A stretch of 64,000 nt of DNA from the NCBI RefSeq assembly GCF_010093535.1, contig NW_022985194.1, positions 66,312 through 130,311 of the forward strand, in the 5' to 3' direction. How positions within the stretch are numbered: position 1 is the first letter of the stretch; every line of letters starts with the position of its first letter. Positions 46,797 to 57,800 of this stretch are shown here, piece by piece. The translations under genes and the position numbers were made by a program. The notes below the pieces were generated by a model. That model was not told where the DNA came from. It was given only the letters and a program-made list of their open reading frames with translations, and did no database searches. The stretch is from Lindgomyces ingoldianus. Lineage: Eukaryota > Ascomycota > Dothideomycetes > Pleosporales > Lindgomycetaceae.

Positions 46797-48058
46797 TTAG
46801 GAGTAGCCACCAACAGTAGTCTTATCGTCACTCTTCTCCAAGATCGAGCTCCGGACCTGGGTCCCCTCCTTCACTCCCTCATATACCTTATCCCATCTCC
46901 CTTCCAACCCTTCTGGAGTCTTCCACGCAAGTTCCGAGTCTCTCAACCACAGTCTCACCAAATGCCGCTGCTGTGCCTCTGTGTTTGTGAATCCGTCTCT
47001 AGTATGGAAGATGGATAGATTGTTCACGAACTGCACACCACCTTTTTGGAAGTCTAGCGCGAGAGCGTACTTATCCACAAGGAAGTGTAAGGCATCAAGG
47101 GCTTCAGCCTAGGCTTTAGATATAGGTGGAATAGATGGTGAGCGACGCAGACCTTGAACACTGGTGAAGTAGCGACGAGCATACTGAACTATCATTCTCT
47201 CTGGAGCGGTATCTGTCCTGGGTTGATAGTAGAGTAATGGGCGATTCACGTACGATTTAGCTTTCTCGTCGAATCTATGATGGATCGATTTCTGCCATAT
47301 ATCAAAGGAAGCAATACAAGGACACTTACACCTCTGTAGGCCATGGCTCTGCTAACGTTTGCACTAGGTCCGGTCGGGTAGATGCGAGCTCGTTGTACAC
47401 TCTCCAGCTACTGCCCAACTTGCTCTAGCCGCCCTCAGACTATCACATCCCCAGCATCGGTATGGAAGACTTGCCTATCGGTCATGTAGGCCGGCGCGCC
47501 AATCTTGCTTGCATCGAACACGCTACTTTAGTCTATAATGTGGTTGAGGACAACGTCGGCAGGTTTTCCATCGTATTAGTAGTCCTAGCGGCCTCAAACT
47601 AGCGTAATATGTAAAGCTAGGCCAGCATAAATAACTACATTCTCCTCGCAGCATTTTTTGTCTACCAGAAGCCCGCGGAGAACTTTAAAACCACGGCCGT
47701 TGTGTATTTCGGTGGATATCTCTCGCAAGGTGTGGTGCCGGCTAGGGAGCGGAAAGGCCTCCTAGCTGATGAAACCTAGGGGCCTTTCGAGAGATTTGAA
47801 GTGCTGCAATGCTATCTCGATTTCGTGAAACTCGGCTGGGGTTAACTCGTGAACCCAATTGTATCGCTCTATAGTGTCTCCACCATTCCATACGAGCTTA
47901 GACTGTAGCTCCAGAGGACAGCCTGGTGGCAAGCGCTTGCCCAATTTCTCAGTGTTCACTCTTCTCTTAGTCCGTGCGAGGTACGTTGCATAATCGGGAG
48001 TGTATGTAATATCCGGGTGGCTTGGTGTGACTGCCCTTGCGACATTCGTAGCTGCCAT
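46797..48058 (-). pseudogene. TauD/TfdA-family alpha-ketoglutarate dioxygenase, nonsense-ridden
   Basis: On the minus strand the family sequence runs from MAATNVARAVTPSHPDITYT (ATG at 48058) through GKRLPPGCPLELQSKLVWNG and LGFIS, then after a TAG through EAFPLPSRHHTLREISTEIH, KPADVVLNHI, IGAPAYMTDRQVFHTDAGDV, RVYNELASTRPDLVQTLAEP, a likely intron near 47340-47280, and RMIVQYARRYFTSVQGLRRS to the intact C-terminal piece LALDFQKGGVQFVNNLSIFH. The iron-binding HTD of the family is still present. Stops at 47762-47764, 47594-47596, 47585-47587, 47576-47578 and 47109-47111 break it, plus one small frameshift near 47440. Several stops sit where relatives have glutamine. Confidence 0.82.
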
Positions 48059-48235
48059 TGCACAGCAAGGAAAAGTCGGAAACGAGGAAGTGGATACAAG
48101 TAGTGATATCCATTCTAAGGGGTACTCTAGTACATCTGAGGGGCAGCGGTCGGAAATCGTAAACGTGAGCGGGGTTGGAGTTGACGTGCCCACAAACGCT
48201 AAACTGGATCTTGCAAACTCCCACACCAGTGACAA

Positions 48236-48561
48236 AGGTTGGAATTGTACCGTTCACTATAGCGTATGCTTAGTTCGCTACTTCCATTATCTTCAAATAG
48301 AATTTAGACGCTATTATCCCATGCGTTGGTGAAGAAAAGATTCACTGCATCTCCCGCGCAATAAACATCTAGAACTAAGTTTTTGAAAGAGTGATAAATG
48401 ACACAGGCGACTCGTTTCCTAAAATCCCTAGTACTTTCATGCGATGTGAGAATTAATAAGGTAGCGCGAGCTATGGGTATCCCAAGTAGTCCAATCAAAA
48501 TCGAATAGGAAATAGTGGAAATAGTGGAAACAATGAAAGTCGAGAGCCTGACCGCAACAGC
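48236..48561. other. intergenic, no gene seen
   Basis: Short AT-rich spacer between the dioxygenase relic and the caspase-like gene; likely the 3' flank of the latter. Confidence 0.4.
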
Positions 48562-50075
48562 TCATGATGAATCCGAGACGGGGGGAGACGGCGGACTCCC
48601 TTGAAACTGCGGAGTAACGAGCAACTCTCGTTTCGCGCCCGGCATTTCATCGACATCTTCCCGTGAGCGTTTCCGAGTTGGCGATGATGTCGTGCTTTCC
48701 GTCCGATGAAGGGTCTCTTCCATAGAGACATCTTCAACTGGTATGTTGATTTCGTCAACCCTTCTGTTCTGCCTCATTTCTTCTCGCCGCTTCTTCACGA
48801 ACTTCTTCCACTGCGCGATAGCAAACATGGCTAGCGCGGCACGTCCGAAATGTGTTGTCCGCGCAGGCTTCAGACCCAACCAATCGATACGACGGAGTCC
48901 AACAAGGGCCTTGTTGTTAAATGCTTTGGACAAGTTTCTTGTCAAGTACTCTATCTGCTCGCGGTTGAGAGACTCATCACGGAGGGCAAAGCGAAGTGTC
49001 AGATAGCCTTTGGGTGGGTGACGAAGTGAAGGTTTGCGTGCGCGCTCCTTCTCCGGCTTCAGTGGTGCCAGACGAATGTGGCGCTCGTGGTGTTTGAGCC
49101 GGAACCAAAGCTGAGATGGTGTGTCACGTCGATTTGGGTTCAGGAGAATCCGCTGGTTGAGGTGGAAGGTGGTGAAGGACCGGTCTTCAAACTCTTGCAG
49201 AAGTTCCTTCAACGCATCAATCAGTGCTCTCGTGAAAGAATTCTCGCCTGGCGATGCTGTTGTGCTGTCGAAAGCACATGCGCTCAATAGCTCAAAGGTC
49301 CTGGTGTCTTCCTTTCCTGACTTCTGCAGATTGCTTGAGTAGCAAGTGTCCAGAATTGTCAAAACATCGCCCTCGACATACTCGGAGCGAAGGGCCTCCT
49401 CAGCTTTGTCCCAGTTTGCGCGAGCATCGTTATTGAAACCTTTCTTCACAGTTGGATTAATACTACCAGTAAGCTCCAGGAACTTTCCGTCTTCTCGATA
49501 TACACCATGTCCAGTATAATATACGATCAACAAATTGTTCGGTCCATCGTGCTTCTCGACGAAGGCGCTAAGATGGCGGTTCATTTGGTGCTGAGGCTTG
49601 CTGGACACATTTAACTCGACAATTTCGGTATGGAAGTGGAATTCTTTGCGGAAAACTGCATCAAGTTCGAGCGCCTAAGGATCGATATTAGTACGAGGCA
49701 TTTATACATGAGCTCCGAAATGCTTACCTCGTCTCTTGTCTTTAGTTCGTCCAATTGATCTGCCCACTTTATGAGTAAGACCGCAACCTTCTGATATCCG
49801 TCAGGCAGGTTCATATTTTTTGCAATCGCCTCATCCCACCACATCTGCATCTCAGCTGCGCGTTCCTGGGCGGCGGCATCTTCAGGGGGAGTGCTGTCTT
49901 GCGACAAGCATGAGTTCTGAGAAGCCTCTCCTTCGTATCTTCCACCATCCTCAATAGACCCGAATCGAATATCCGCGTGGAGGATCTTGTTCCTCAAGGG
50001 GTTCAGTGATCTCGGGGAGACCTCAGTCTCCATGGTGTCGATGATTTGCGAGGATGGAATATTCCAAAGAGTCAT
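48562..50075 (-). CDS. caspase-like (peptidase C14) domain protein
   Basis: Two exons on the minus strand, 49728-50075 and 48562-49674, give 486 residues; the 53-bp intron has a GTAAGC donor. The first 85 residues are variable and acidic, then VAVLLIKWADQLDEL starts the p20-like fold. The catalytic pair is intact: H172 in V-Y-Y-T-G-H-G and C227 in I-L-D-T-C-Y-S-S, followed by RTFELLSACAFDSTTASPGE and a SFTRALIDALKEL helix, as in fungal caspase-like proteins outside the classical metacaspases. Residues 300-400 form a second, unassigned domain. The tail is Ser/Pro/Arg-rich with a possible nuclear signal (TRKRSRED). A role in regulated cell death is inference from the fold. A second in-frame ATG at 50033 is possible. 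The gene is divergent from the small gene at 50670. Confidence 0.85.
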
Positions 50076-50669
50076 TGGTCAAGGGGGCTCCAGGCCTTAA
50101 GGTTGAGAAGGTGTTCGCAGGAGCTGCCATTTGAACGGGTTGTGTTCACTTCAGCCCCCATATTTGGTGGGACGGGTAGCGCCATGGGCCAGGGTTGTGA
50201 AGGAGTTCAGGGAGGGGTTAATGCCCCAAGGAGAAGTACCCGCTGGCCAACTGCTTAGTAAACCCTGGTTTGGGGGCCAAAGTCACTCAAACTGCTGTCA
50301 GATTTGCCCATCCCTCTTCCTATTCTTTATTGGTGGCTTTCCGCCACAAGAATTGGAGCCAAAACTGATCAGATGGCAGGTCGGTCGCGGATCGATGAGG
50401 GTGGCATGAAGTTGGGGGCGGGAACGCGGCCACTGCCGCTCGACGATAATTTCTAATGAGCCGGCTGTGCAATGAGACCGTAATCAGCCACCTTGAACAG
50501 TGTCACAGTTCATTCTCAAGGCAACATCTATTAAGGCTGAGAGAGAGGCCTGCAACAAGTGGCTCGGTATATGAGAACTGCAGCCTTCTCTTCATTTCTC
50601 GACACTTCACACGAGGCTATCAAATCGCATCCACACCGTCCGCCCTACCTTTACACTGACTTCAATACG
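50076..50669. promoter_or_regulatory. divergent promoter region
   Basis: 594 bp between the divergent caspase-like gene and the small gene at 50670, so it holds both promoters. I can point to no specific sites. Confidence 0.4.
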
Positions 50670-51132
50670 ATGGCGACAAACGAGCTCGAAGGCCAGCCCG
50701 TCGTAGACTCTGCTGTGAGTTAGTGACCCGTAAGCTTCGCCACATGAGGCTGACGAATAGGTTCACAGACCGAGGAGTTGCTAGATAATCCATCAGACGA
50801 TACATTTCCTGCGGACGACGCGATTCCTGAGCATAAGTCTGGGGTTAGAATTGACCCAAATGCTCTTGATGTACGCACTCCTTTTTCGTCATTCAAATAC
50901 CTTGGTCTAACTCACGGTGTAGCAGTCAGGGAGATTTGAGAAGAGGGACACGGTGCATATGAGCATGATCCAATCAGGGGTTCGCACGAAGGGCACCTTT
51001 AAGGTTGCCAAAGGCCGCCTCAACAAATCAAAGTCGTACTGGGAGTATCAACTCGAGGACGGCGATGGCCGGCCGTACAAGAACGGGGCCTGGATTCGGG
51101 AAAAGGACCTTAAGATGGAGAAGCGTGGTTGA
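50670..51132 (+). CDS. small basic protein, possible Tudor/SH3-like fold
   Basis: Three exons, 50670-50714, 50769-50870 and 50923-51132, give 118 residues. The N-terminal half is acidic and disordered (EELLDNPSDDTFPADDAIPE). The C-terminal half is basic and looks like a small beta-barrel (FEKRDTVHMSMIQSG, GTFKVAKGRLNKSKSYWEYQ, GAWIREKDLKMEKRG), the layout of small Tudor/SH3-like modules that recur in fungal hypothetical proteins. For intron 1 the acceptor must be the CAG at 50766-50768, because the TAG at 50760 leads to a stop. Exon 3 could also begin 3 nt later. No catalytic motif; function unknown. Confidence 0.68.
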
Positions 51133-51437
51133 AGGGCGCTGAATGTAACGCTTACCTGTGGCTGTGCTAAATTCATGTGGCACATCAAATGTTAGGCAGC
51201 CACAATTTGATTGGAATGTGGCGTCCAGGCGGCTGGGACAGGGCGGTCAGATCATTTCACTCCTCATTTTCCTTGCTACTTAGACGGCACACCCGCCACA
51301 CCTAGAGGTTTTATCATGAGCCACTGTTGATTTACAATGTCAATGTGATCTTTTCTCGTTCTACTGTTGCCTAAAAGTTTCGTCTTTCAGTCTGTTGTGT
51401 TTGTTGCGTGCGCAGGCCGCAGCTTTCAGCCCTTCGA
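51133..51437. other. short intergenic spacer
   Basis: 305 bp between two genes in the same direction. It holds the promoter and T-rich leader of the DUF6594 gene. Confidence 0.4.
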
Positions 51438-52910
51438 ATGGCCCCCACCCGGTCGATGACCGGCGATACGATTGTTTCTGAGAAAAGACCTCATTCACCA
51501 ACATCTCCAACGAATACTGAGGATTCAAGCGATACGCTGAGAGGAGATGCCATCATTGAGATTGAGGAGGATGGAAATTCAACTACTCGCCCCTCGTCAG
51601 ACTCGCGCTCGTCGGTGAACGGTGACGGTGCACAGTCTCGTAGGTGGACCCTACAATCTGGCCCCCAAGGACTAGATGTTGTCAACTTGTGGGACTTGCA
51701 ATTAAGGCTTTTTAGATGAGAAACGTCCAACACTATTGCGACGAATAACAGGCTCGTTCAAATGCGAGCCGGAGCCGCTCGATATTACTGAAACTAACAC
51801 CCGAAAGTGTAAGCGAAATAGCAACTAACACAATAATGAAGCTCACTCGTATCAGTGGAAAATACCCCTAATGGATTTCCTCGTCTTGCTGCTTTCCAGT
51901 CCAGCGAAGCAAACTTCTCTCTTTACCGTTCTTTCAGCTATCTCCATTCTCGAGTCCTGTTAGATCTACAAGATGAAATCACGACTCTTGAGAAGGAACT
52001 TGATGAAGTCGACTGGGACGACTTCGATGAAGAGCCAGATCGCCTTCGGTCTCGTGAAATTGATGTAACGAAAGCCGCTGGTGAAGGTGATGCGAGAAAT
52101 CGCAGAGTAATCTTGCGGGAGATCAAGAACAAACTCATGGAATATGGTAGGCACATTTAGCGAACCTTGTGCTATTATTCTTAGACTGATCAATGCTTAG
52201 ATGATGTTCTAATCAAAGCGAGGTCTCTCGAAGCCTTTCAGAAGCCATCCGATCGCAACTACAGAAGTGTTCGTCGCTACCACCACAACGACAAACCTCT
52301 TATGGATGCTGAGATGGACTCCATCCGTAGCAAAGAAGACATCGTCTCTCTCGCCAATGGCCGCGAATGGGCAAAATTTGACGGTAGTGTCGAGAACGTG
52401 ATTGGCAAGATTGACAATGGTCTACAATGGGTGTTCCGAACTAAGGAACCTCCCCTCCAGGTAAGTTGTAGATCTGCTGCTCCGTGAATGGCTCAGCTGA
52501 CAATGTATTCTCAGAGGTTTTTCCGCACCCCTGAACTGAGAGCCAAGACCACAAACCAATACATCAGCTTCTATAGCTCGTCTCGCATCGACAAGCTGAT
52601 CAACATCTTGATTACCTTCGTCATTTTCATTCTTCTTGTCATACCAGTTGTGACGATGTATCATCTCACAAGTACTTCATCCCACGTTGGCGGAAGCTCC
52701 AACTTAACCTCGAGTGATTTGAGCTCAGCTGATTCCAATACACGGGATACATTTAATGCGGTGGGCGTTTTAATAGTCTTCACGCTGCTGTTCTCCGCGG
52801 CTATGAGCCTCCTCACCAAAGCCGCGAGACATGAGCTGTTCGCTGCAAGTGCAGCATATTGTGCGATTTTGGTTGTATTTATTGGAAATTTTACGGGACC
52901 TGGTAATTAG
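51438..52910 (+). CDS. DUF6594 membrane protein
   Basis: Five exons (51438-51639, 51716-51808, 51856-52146, 52201-52460, 52515-52910) give 413 residues. After a Ser/Thr-rich start, the DUF6594 core begins with NTPNGFPRLAAFQSSEANFS and continues with a helical LLDLQDEITTLEKELDEVDW segment and DDVLIKARSLEAFQKPSDRN. The C-terminus has three membrane helices: LINILITFVIFILLVIPVV, FNAVGVLIVFTLLFSAAM and AASAAYCAILVVFIGNF. This is the standard layout: cytosolic coiled core with a three-helix anchor. The family's function is unknown. Introns are 46-76 bp. Without intron 1 the frame would stop at 51719, so that junction (GTAGGT donor, TTTAG acceptor) is required. Confidence 0.87.
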
Positions 52911-53134
52911 CATAATGTAGTCAATGAAGTTATGAATCAACTCGAATTAGTGGTGGACTTTCAGGGATCCCAGTCTAGCATAGCGTGAATATGACTTTAC
53001 TATTAGCTAATTGGTTCGCGTCTGTGACACAGTCAGAAGGGACAACATACTGTCACACAAACTCCTTTAGCATCGCTCTAGGCTAACAAGAAACTGAATT
53101 AAAGCTTGAGCTTCCTTGATCCTCTCCAGGCACA

Positions 53135-54584
53135 ATGGACAGACTCCCCGTCGAGCTCCTGGAGCTCGTCATTGGCTATCTACTGCCACCAGAACACCAG
53201 AGAGACATCAACGCAATACCTTCATTCTCTTCTTCAGAGAAACATCACATCTTCAACACACGCCTAGCATGTCGTGGCTTCCGTAAAGCGTCCGAGAAAG
53301 CATTCTCAAAAGTTATTTCAGACACTCCATATTTCCTCTCCCCGGAGAGTATGGCTCGCTTGCAAAACCTCATCTCAATTGCTGAGGTTAGTCCTCAAAT
53401 CAGCTGCTTGACTCTTGCAGCGGCGAAAATGCCAACGTGGACCGAGTTTACGCGAAACCACTGGCCTGACTGGGATCATGATCGGGAAAGGGGAACGACA
53501 TCCCGCGATCGACCTCCCCTGTATAAGTCTGGCTGTTTGAAACAGCAAGATCTAGAGATTGCGAAGTTCTTAGAAGAGCACAGGTATACGACTTTCAGCG
53601 CTTTGTCGGATTGGTCCGAAAAGACCCATAATCAGGGGAGAATGCCCGATCTCAAGAATATTTTGGTGGAAGTATTCCGGCACTTGCCGCTATTGAGACA
53701 CTTGAAATATGTTCCCGGAATATTTGGCAAAGAGGAGTGGCTAAGGAAATGCATAAACGACCATCGGGAATTTGGGGAAGACTATCTTGCAAGTGATTAT
53801 ATTATCTGTTATCGCGAAGAGGTACGTGTCCTAATCTAATTGTCTAACCTAATTGGCATATGTTCTAATGAGATGTCAGGATATCCGATTTGCACTTATG
53901 GCGGCACAGCTTGACACCCACCTTGAAAGTCTGACAATCGTCACCGAGCCTAACAGCATGCCGACTCTTCGTCTCGGCGACATTCATCCACTTCCCACTT
54001 CCTTAATCAGCAGAACGTTTGCATCCCTCCAAAGTCTCACATTTCCCCTCGACTACATCGCCTTCTCTCCATTTGACTATTACGGCCGATATTTCGAACC
54101 TCTCCAGCTTACTTGTCCCAACCTCACACATCTTGACTTGTACATCCCTCGCCAAAGGCGTCCAGGCGTACTCATGAAACTTGCTTCCCTAAATGACAAC
54201 ATCAACGCCTTCCCTGGCCTAAACGCTCCAAGCCTTGAGCATGTCTGCATAAGCACAGGACAAGGACGCCAACTTCCAGTTAGCGAAAACGCACTGCTGG
54301 TGGTGCTGTGCCGATTGCACTTATCCAGACCTCCCCGCATACTTACGTTACGTAGGCTACCGATACAGCGTAAAACCGAACTTGTAGGAATCCCGCTTAA
54401 TTTCAGTGTTAAAACGCTTGTGCTGGAAAATGTTACGTTGCGTGGCCTTCACCATATTGGAGGTGCCCAAGAACTTCAATATGAATCATATAATATACCA
54501 GAGCATCACACGGTGGAGAAAGTGCTGCCCGAATTGTGCCAACTGGCGAACGAGGTACGGATTGTTGTAGGCCTTGAGGAATAA
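53135..54584 (+). CDS. F-box protein with leucine-rich-like region
   Basis: Two exons, 53135-53821 and 53880-54584, give 463 residues. The N-terminal F-box is clear (MDRLPVELLELVIGYLLPPE, then RLACRGFRKASEKAF). The rest contains loosely repeated Leu-rich strands (LESLTIVTE, LQSLTFPLD, LTHLDLYIP, VKTLVLENV), typical of fungal F-box proteins in large lineage-specific families. Through Skp1 and cullin-1 it should present some substrate for ubiquitination; the substrate is unknown. The 58-bp intron has a GTACGT donor and CAG acceptor. Three short frames on the other strand are shadows. Confidence 0.85.
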
Positions 54585-54988
54585 AGAGGTATGAAGAGAA
54601 CGGCTTCGAAGGAAAAATATTTTGAGGGGATGTATGATTCCAGTCATTGTGAGGGACTTTCAATTTAGAATTTTTTGGAAGCTGATATCTGGTTTTATTA
54701 TTTTCCTCTACCACAGGCTGTGTTGCAAAGAAACACTGGGACCCCAGTCACTCATTGTTACACGTGAAAGGAAGAATTTTAAGAGATTGATTAGGGAGGA
54801 CTTTGCCATTCAAACTTTAACGTTGTATTCGATTCCTTCATAGAGACCTCTCATCTCCGAAGAATCGATCTCATGCTTTAGGACTGTTTAGATACCGTAT
54901 ATTCAACTTCAAGCCCACATTTCTGAGAACTATATTACAACATTCAATTCCACGCTACGCCATGCCATAAACCCGAAAGTCACCATAT
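54585..54988. other. convergent 3' intergenic region
   Basis: The F-box gene (+) and the nucleoporin gene (-) end toward each other. AT-rich 3' flank; no gene seen. Confidence 0.45.
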
Positions 54989-55542
54989 TTAGAGCGCATC
55001 AACTGGCATGATCCACTCACACTTCGGTGGCACTAGTGGAATCGGCTCATCATCCCTGAATCTTCCAGTCTGAGCTACTCGCCGGTAAATCTCCTCCAGG
55101 ATCCTTCCGGCCTCACCCACATACTCCTCCGGTCTTCCCTCCTTGAACTGATCTTTCTCTCCTACAGGTATGGCCGAGCTAGGGGCTGGGACAGCCTGTT
55201 GAGCGAAGGGCGATGCATTTTGTTGCGGTGGTTGCGATGATTGTGGTTGGCCGAATGGAGAAGGTGCAGCTAGATTTTGGGCTGCTTGGGTGAAGGGCGA
55301 GGGGTTCTGTTGAGACGACTGTTGCTGAGGTTGGCCGAAGGGGGACGGAGAAGGCTTGCCGAAGCCGGATTGACCAAATGGGGGAGCTTGTTGGGATCCG
55401 GGGGTAACGAAGGGACTTGCTTGTGACGTGGCTTGCTGCTGTTGAGTGAATGCAGAAGGTTGGGTTGTTTGCGTTTGTTGGCCAAAGGGAGAGGGTTTGT
55501 TCACTTGCTGCTGTTGTTGACTAAATGGAGAAGGTTGCGGTG

Positions 55543-55579
<37 letters not shown>

Positions 55580-56911
55580 GCTAAATGGTGAAGGTGCAGC
55601 GACAGGTTGAGATGGTTGGCCAAAACCTGGTTTGCCGAATGCGGAGTTCTGTGCCAATGCATTCGTCTGACCGAGTGCAGAGCCTGCCCCAGGGAGTGAG
55701 GGTTTGCCAAAGGCTGATGCTGCCCCTGGTGCGGAAGGCTGCCCGAATGCTGACTGCTGCCCTAAACCTCCCGCCTGCCCAAATGCTGATATAGCTCCCG
55801 GCATCGACGGCTTCCCGAATGCTGAGCCTTGACCCAACGCTGAGGGTTGCCCAAATCCAGTAGCTTGGCCTAAACCGGATGGTTGTCCAAAAGCGCTCGC
55901 TCCAGGCATGGATGGTTTACCAAATGCTCCTGTACTTCCCAGAGCTGACGTCTGGCCGAACGGAGATGGTACCTGGCCTGGATTTGAAGGCTGACCGAAT
56001 GCTGTGGTCTGACCTATAGGCCTTCCAAATGGACTCAAGCCAGCCTGACCAAACGCTGGAGCAACAGGCTTCCCAGATGCAGAAGTTTGAGTTTGGAATG
56101 CGCCACCGAGGGGATTTGAAGGCATTTGAGAAAACGGGCTTGATGACGAGGGTCCAGAGGATGTACTACCAACCTTTGCAGTGCCTTTGGCTATATCAAG
56201 TCTGTTACCTGGTATATTTGCGCCGTCTACGACGTACTTAATTGCACCGTCCAGATCCTTGAGAATACCTTGTACCTGCTTCTCCATTCCGGCGGCGAGT
56301 TCTTGCTCTTCTCGTTGCTGTAGATAATGTAAGCTGGGGTTTCTCGAACACAAGGAGTTACATACTGCTACAGCTACATTTCCTGCGGCTCGTTGCGTGT
56401 AGAATCGCAACCGTAGCTCCTCTGGGCTAATCTCGAATGGTCCCTCGATCAGCTGACGAGGTGCATCTCGGCCTGGGCCATACGCGGATAGAGGATACAC
56501 TGGGCGTTGATCTGTGAGATCTGCTTTAAGATCGTCTTTGTTGATGTGGTAATTGCTTGCCGGGTTGGGCCTCTGATCGCGTCCAGCTGTGAAGAGAGTT
56601 AGGAGAACATAGAACCCTTAGGGTAAAGGTAGCATGCAGAAGGCTTAAGGAAGGAGCTACCAGGATACCTATGGTAATTCACATACCTCCAAATGCACCT
56701 GCCTGCGCTGGACGATAGCGGTCACCCCCAGCAAAGACGCCAAAGCGGTTCGTATTCGAACTCTGCGCGCGATTGTTGTCCCGCGTACTACCTGGATGTT
56801 CATCACGACATCGATCTTAAAGGAGTCAGTAAGTCAATACAGTCATCGGACTCGTTAAAACTTACCTCCGTATCTGCAATTTCCTTGCTGATAGAAGCGG
56901 CAAACAACCAT
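54989..56911 (-). CDS. NUP42: FG nucleoporin with CCCH zinc finger (Nup42/Amo1 type)
   Basis: Four exons on the minus strand (56866-56911, 56687-56815, 56366-56586, 54989-56317) give 574 residues. The protein opens MVVCRFYQQGNC with a C-x7-C-x5-C-x3-H zinc finger spanning intron 1. A conserved block follows (RPVYPLSAYGPGRDAPRQLI, EGPFEISPEELRLRFY, EEQELAAGMEKQVQGILKDL). From about residue 160 there are dozens of FG, FGQ and FGK repeats rich in Pro/Gln/Ser, including a run of 12 glutamines. The end EYVGEAGRILEEIYRRVAQT...WIMPVDAL fits the part that docks on Gle1. It sits on the cytoplasmic face of the nuclear pore in mRNA export. The 48-bp third intron (56318-56365) is a multiple of three without a stop, so its retention would be silent to the frame. 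Confidence 0.9.
55543..55579. repeat. hexanucleotide CTGTTG repeat encoding polyglutamine
   Basis: A tandem CTGTTG tract inside the nucleoporin frame. On the coding strand it gives CAACAG, alternating glutamine codons. Length variation would change only the glutamine run. Confidence 0.75.
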
Positions 56912-57800
56912 GTTGGGTGGCGGCGGAAATGCCGAGCGGAGAAGGCGCAAACGGTCCCAAGGCGAACCTGGTGAACGGCTGGGGCAAAGTAATAGGAAGT
57001 CTAAACGTTATTATAAGTGTTTCATGGTTGTGAACGGGTTATTCATCGTCGCGGCGGATAATGAAAGAAAAAGGGCTTCGCAGGTGTTTGCGGAAGATGG
57101 CTGGGTAGGCTCAGGCACAAGCGAGAATGAAATGGCGCTTAACCCAATCAGGTACTGGACCAACAAGTAACCACTCAAAGAGAGACATCGTGAGGGTATT
57201 ACTGATTGCCTGTTTTCAGATACCTCGAAGTTTTTGCCATATCACCGCTGCCTTTCTCGATGGGCCAAGTCCGTCTCGCGCGTCCCATTATTCACTGACA
57301 TACGATGGCACAATTTGATTGGCTAGTGAAGGTGAGGTTTCGCGAAGGGTTTTAGGAAGAAAGTGATTCATTGCAGAAAAAAAAATATGTAGCGGGGAAT
57401 ATGGGCTCATTGGTCGTTTGAACGTATGAGGACAAGTATACAGTGTGAGGACACTTTGATATAGGTTATCGATGTCGAAAGAAGACCACACTAAGGCCAA
57501 ATCGAGCTAGATTCCACGTGTTGGACGGCCGGATGCTTAACCGAGATTCTGCCGACGACCTTCCACCTCGCGATGTCATTCACTACCATTTCCATTTTAC
57601 GCAGTTTACACAATGGTGCATCATGCGCCGAGCTGATCTTGACGTATTTACGTTCAGCACCCATTATATCGCCCCTCCAGAGCCTCTTCATTCCACGTCC
57701 TGGCACTCTACCCGCGAATCGTCACCGCGGAAGAGGGCTTAAACAACTCGGACGCCTCGTATTCTGCTGGCTTGGCATGACGACGTTGCTACAATAATTC
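56912..57800. other. divergent intergenic region
   Basis: 889 bp between the NUP42 start (-) and the small membrane protein gene (+), so it carries both promoters. Frames inside are short and unsupported. Confidence 0.45.
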
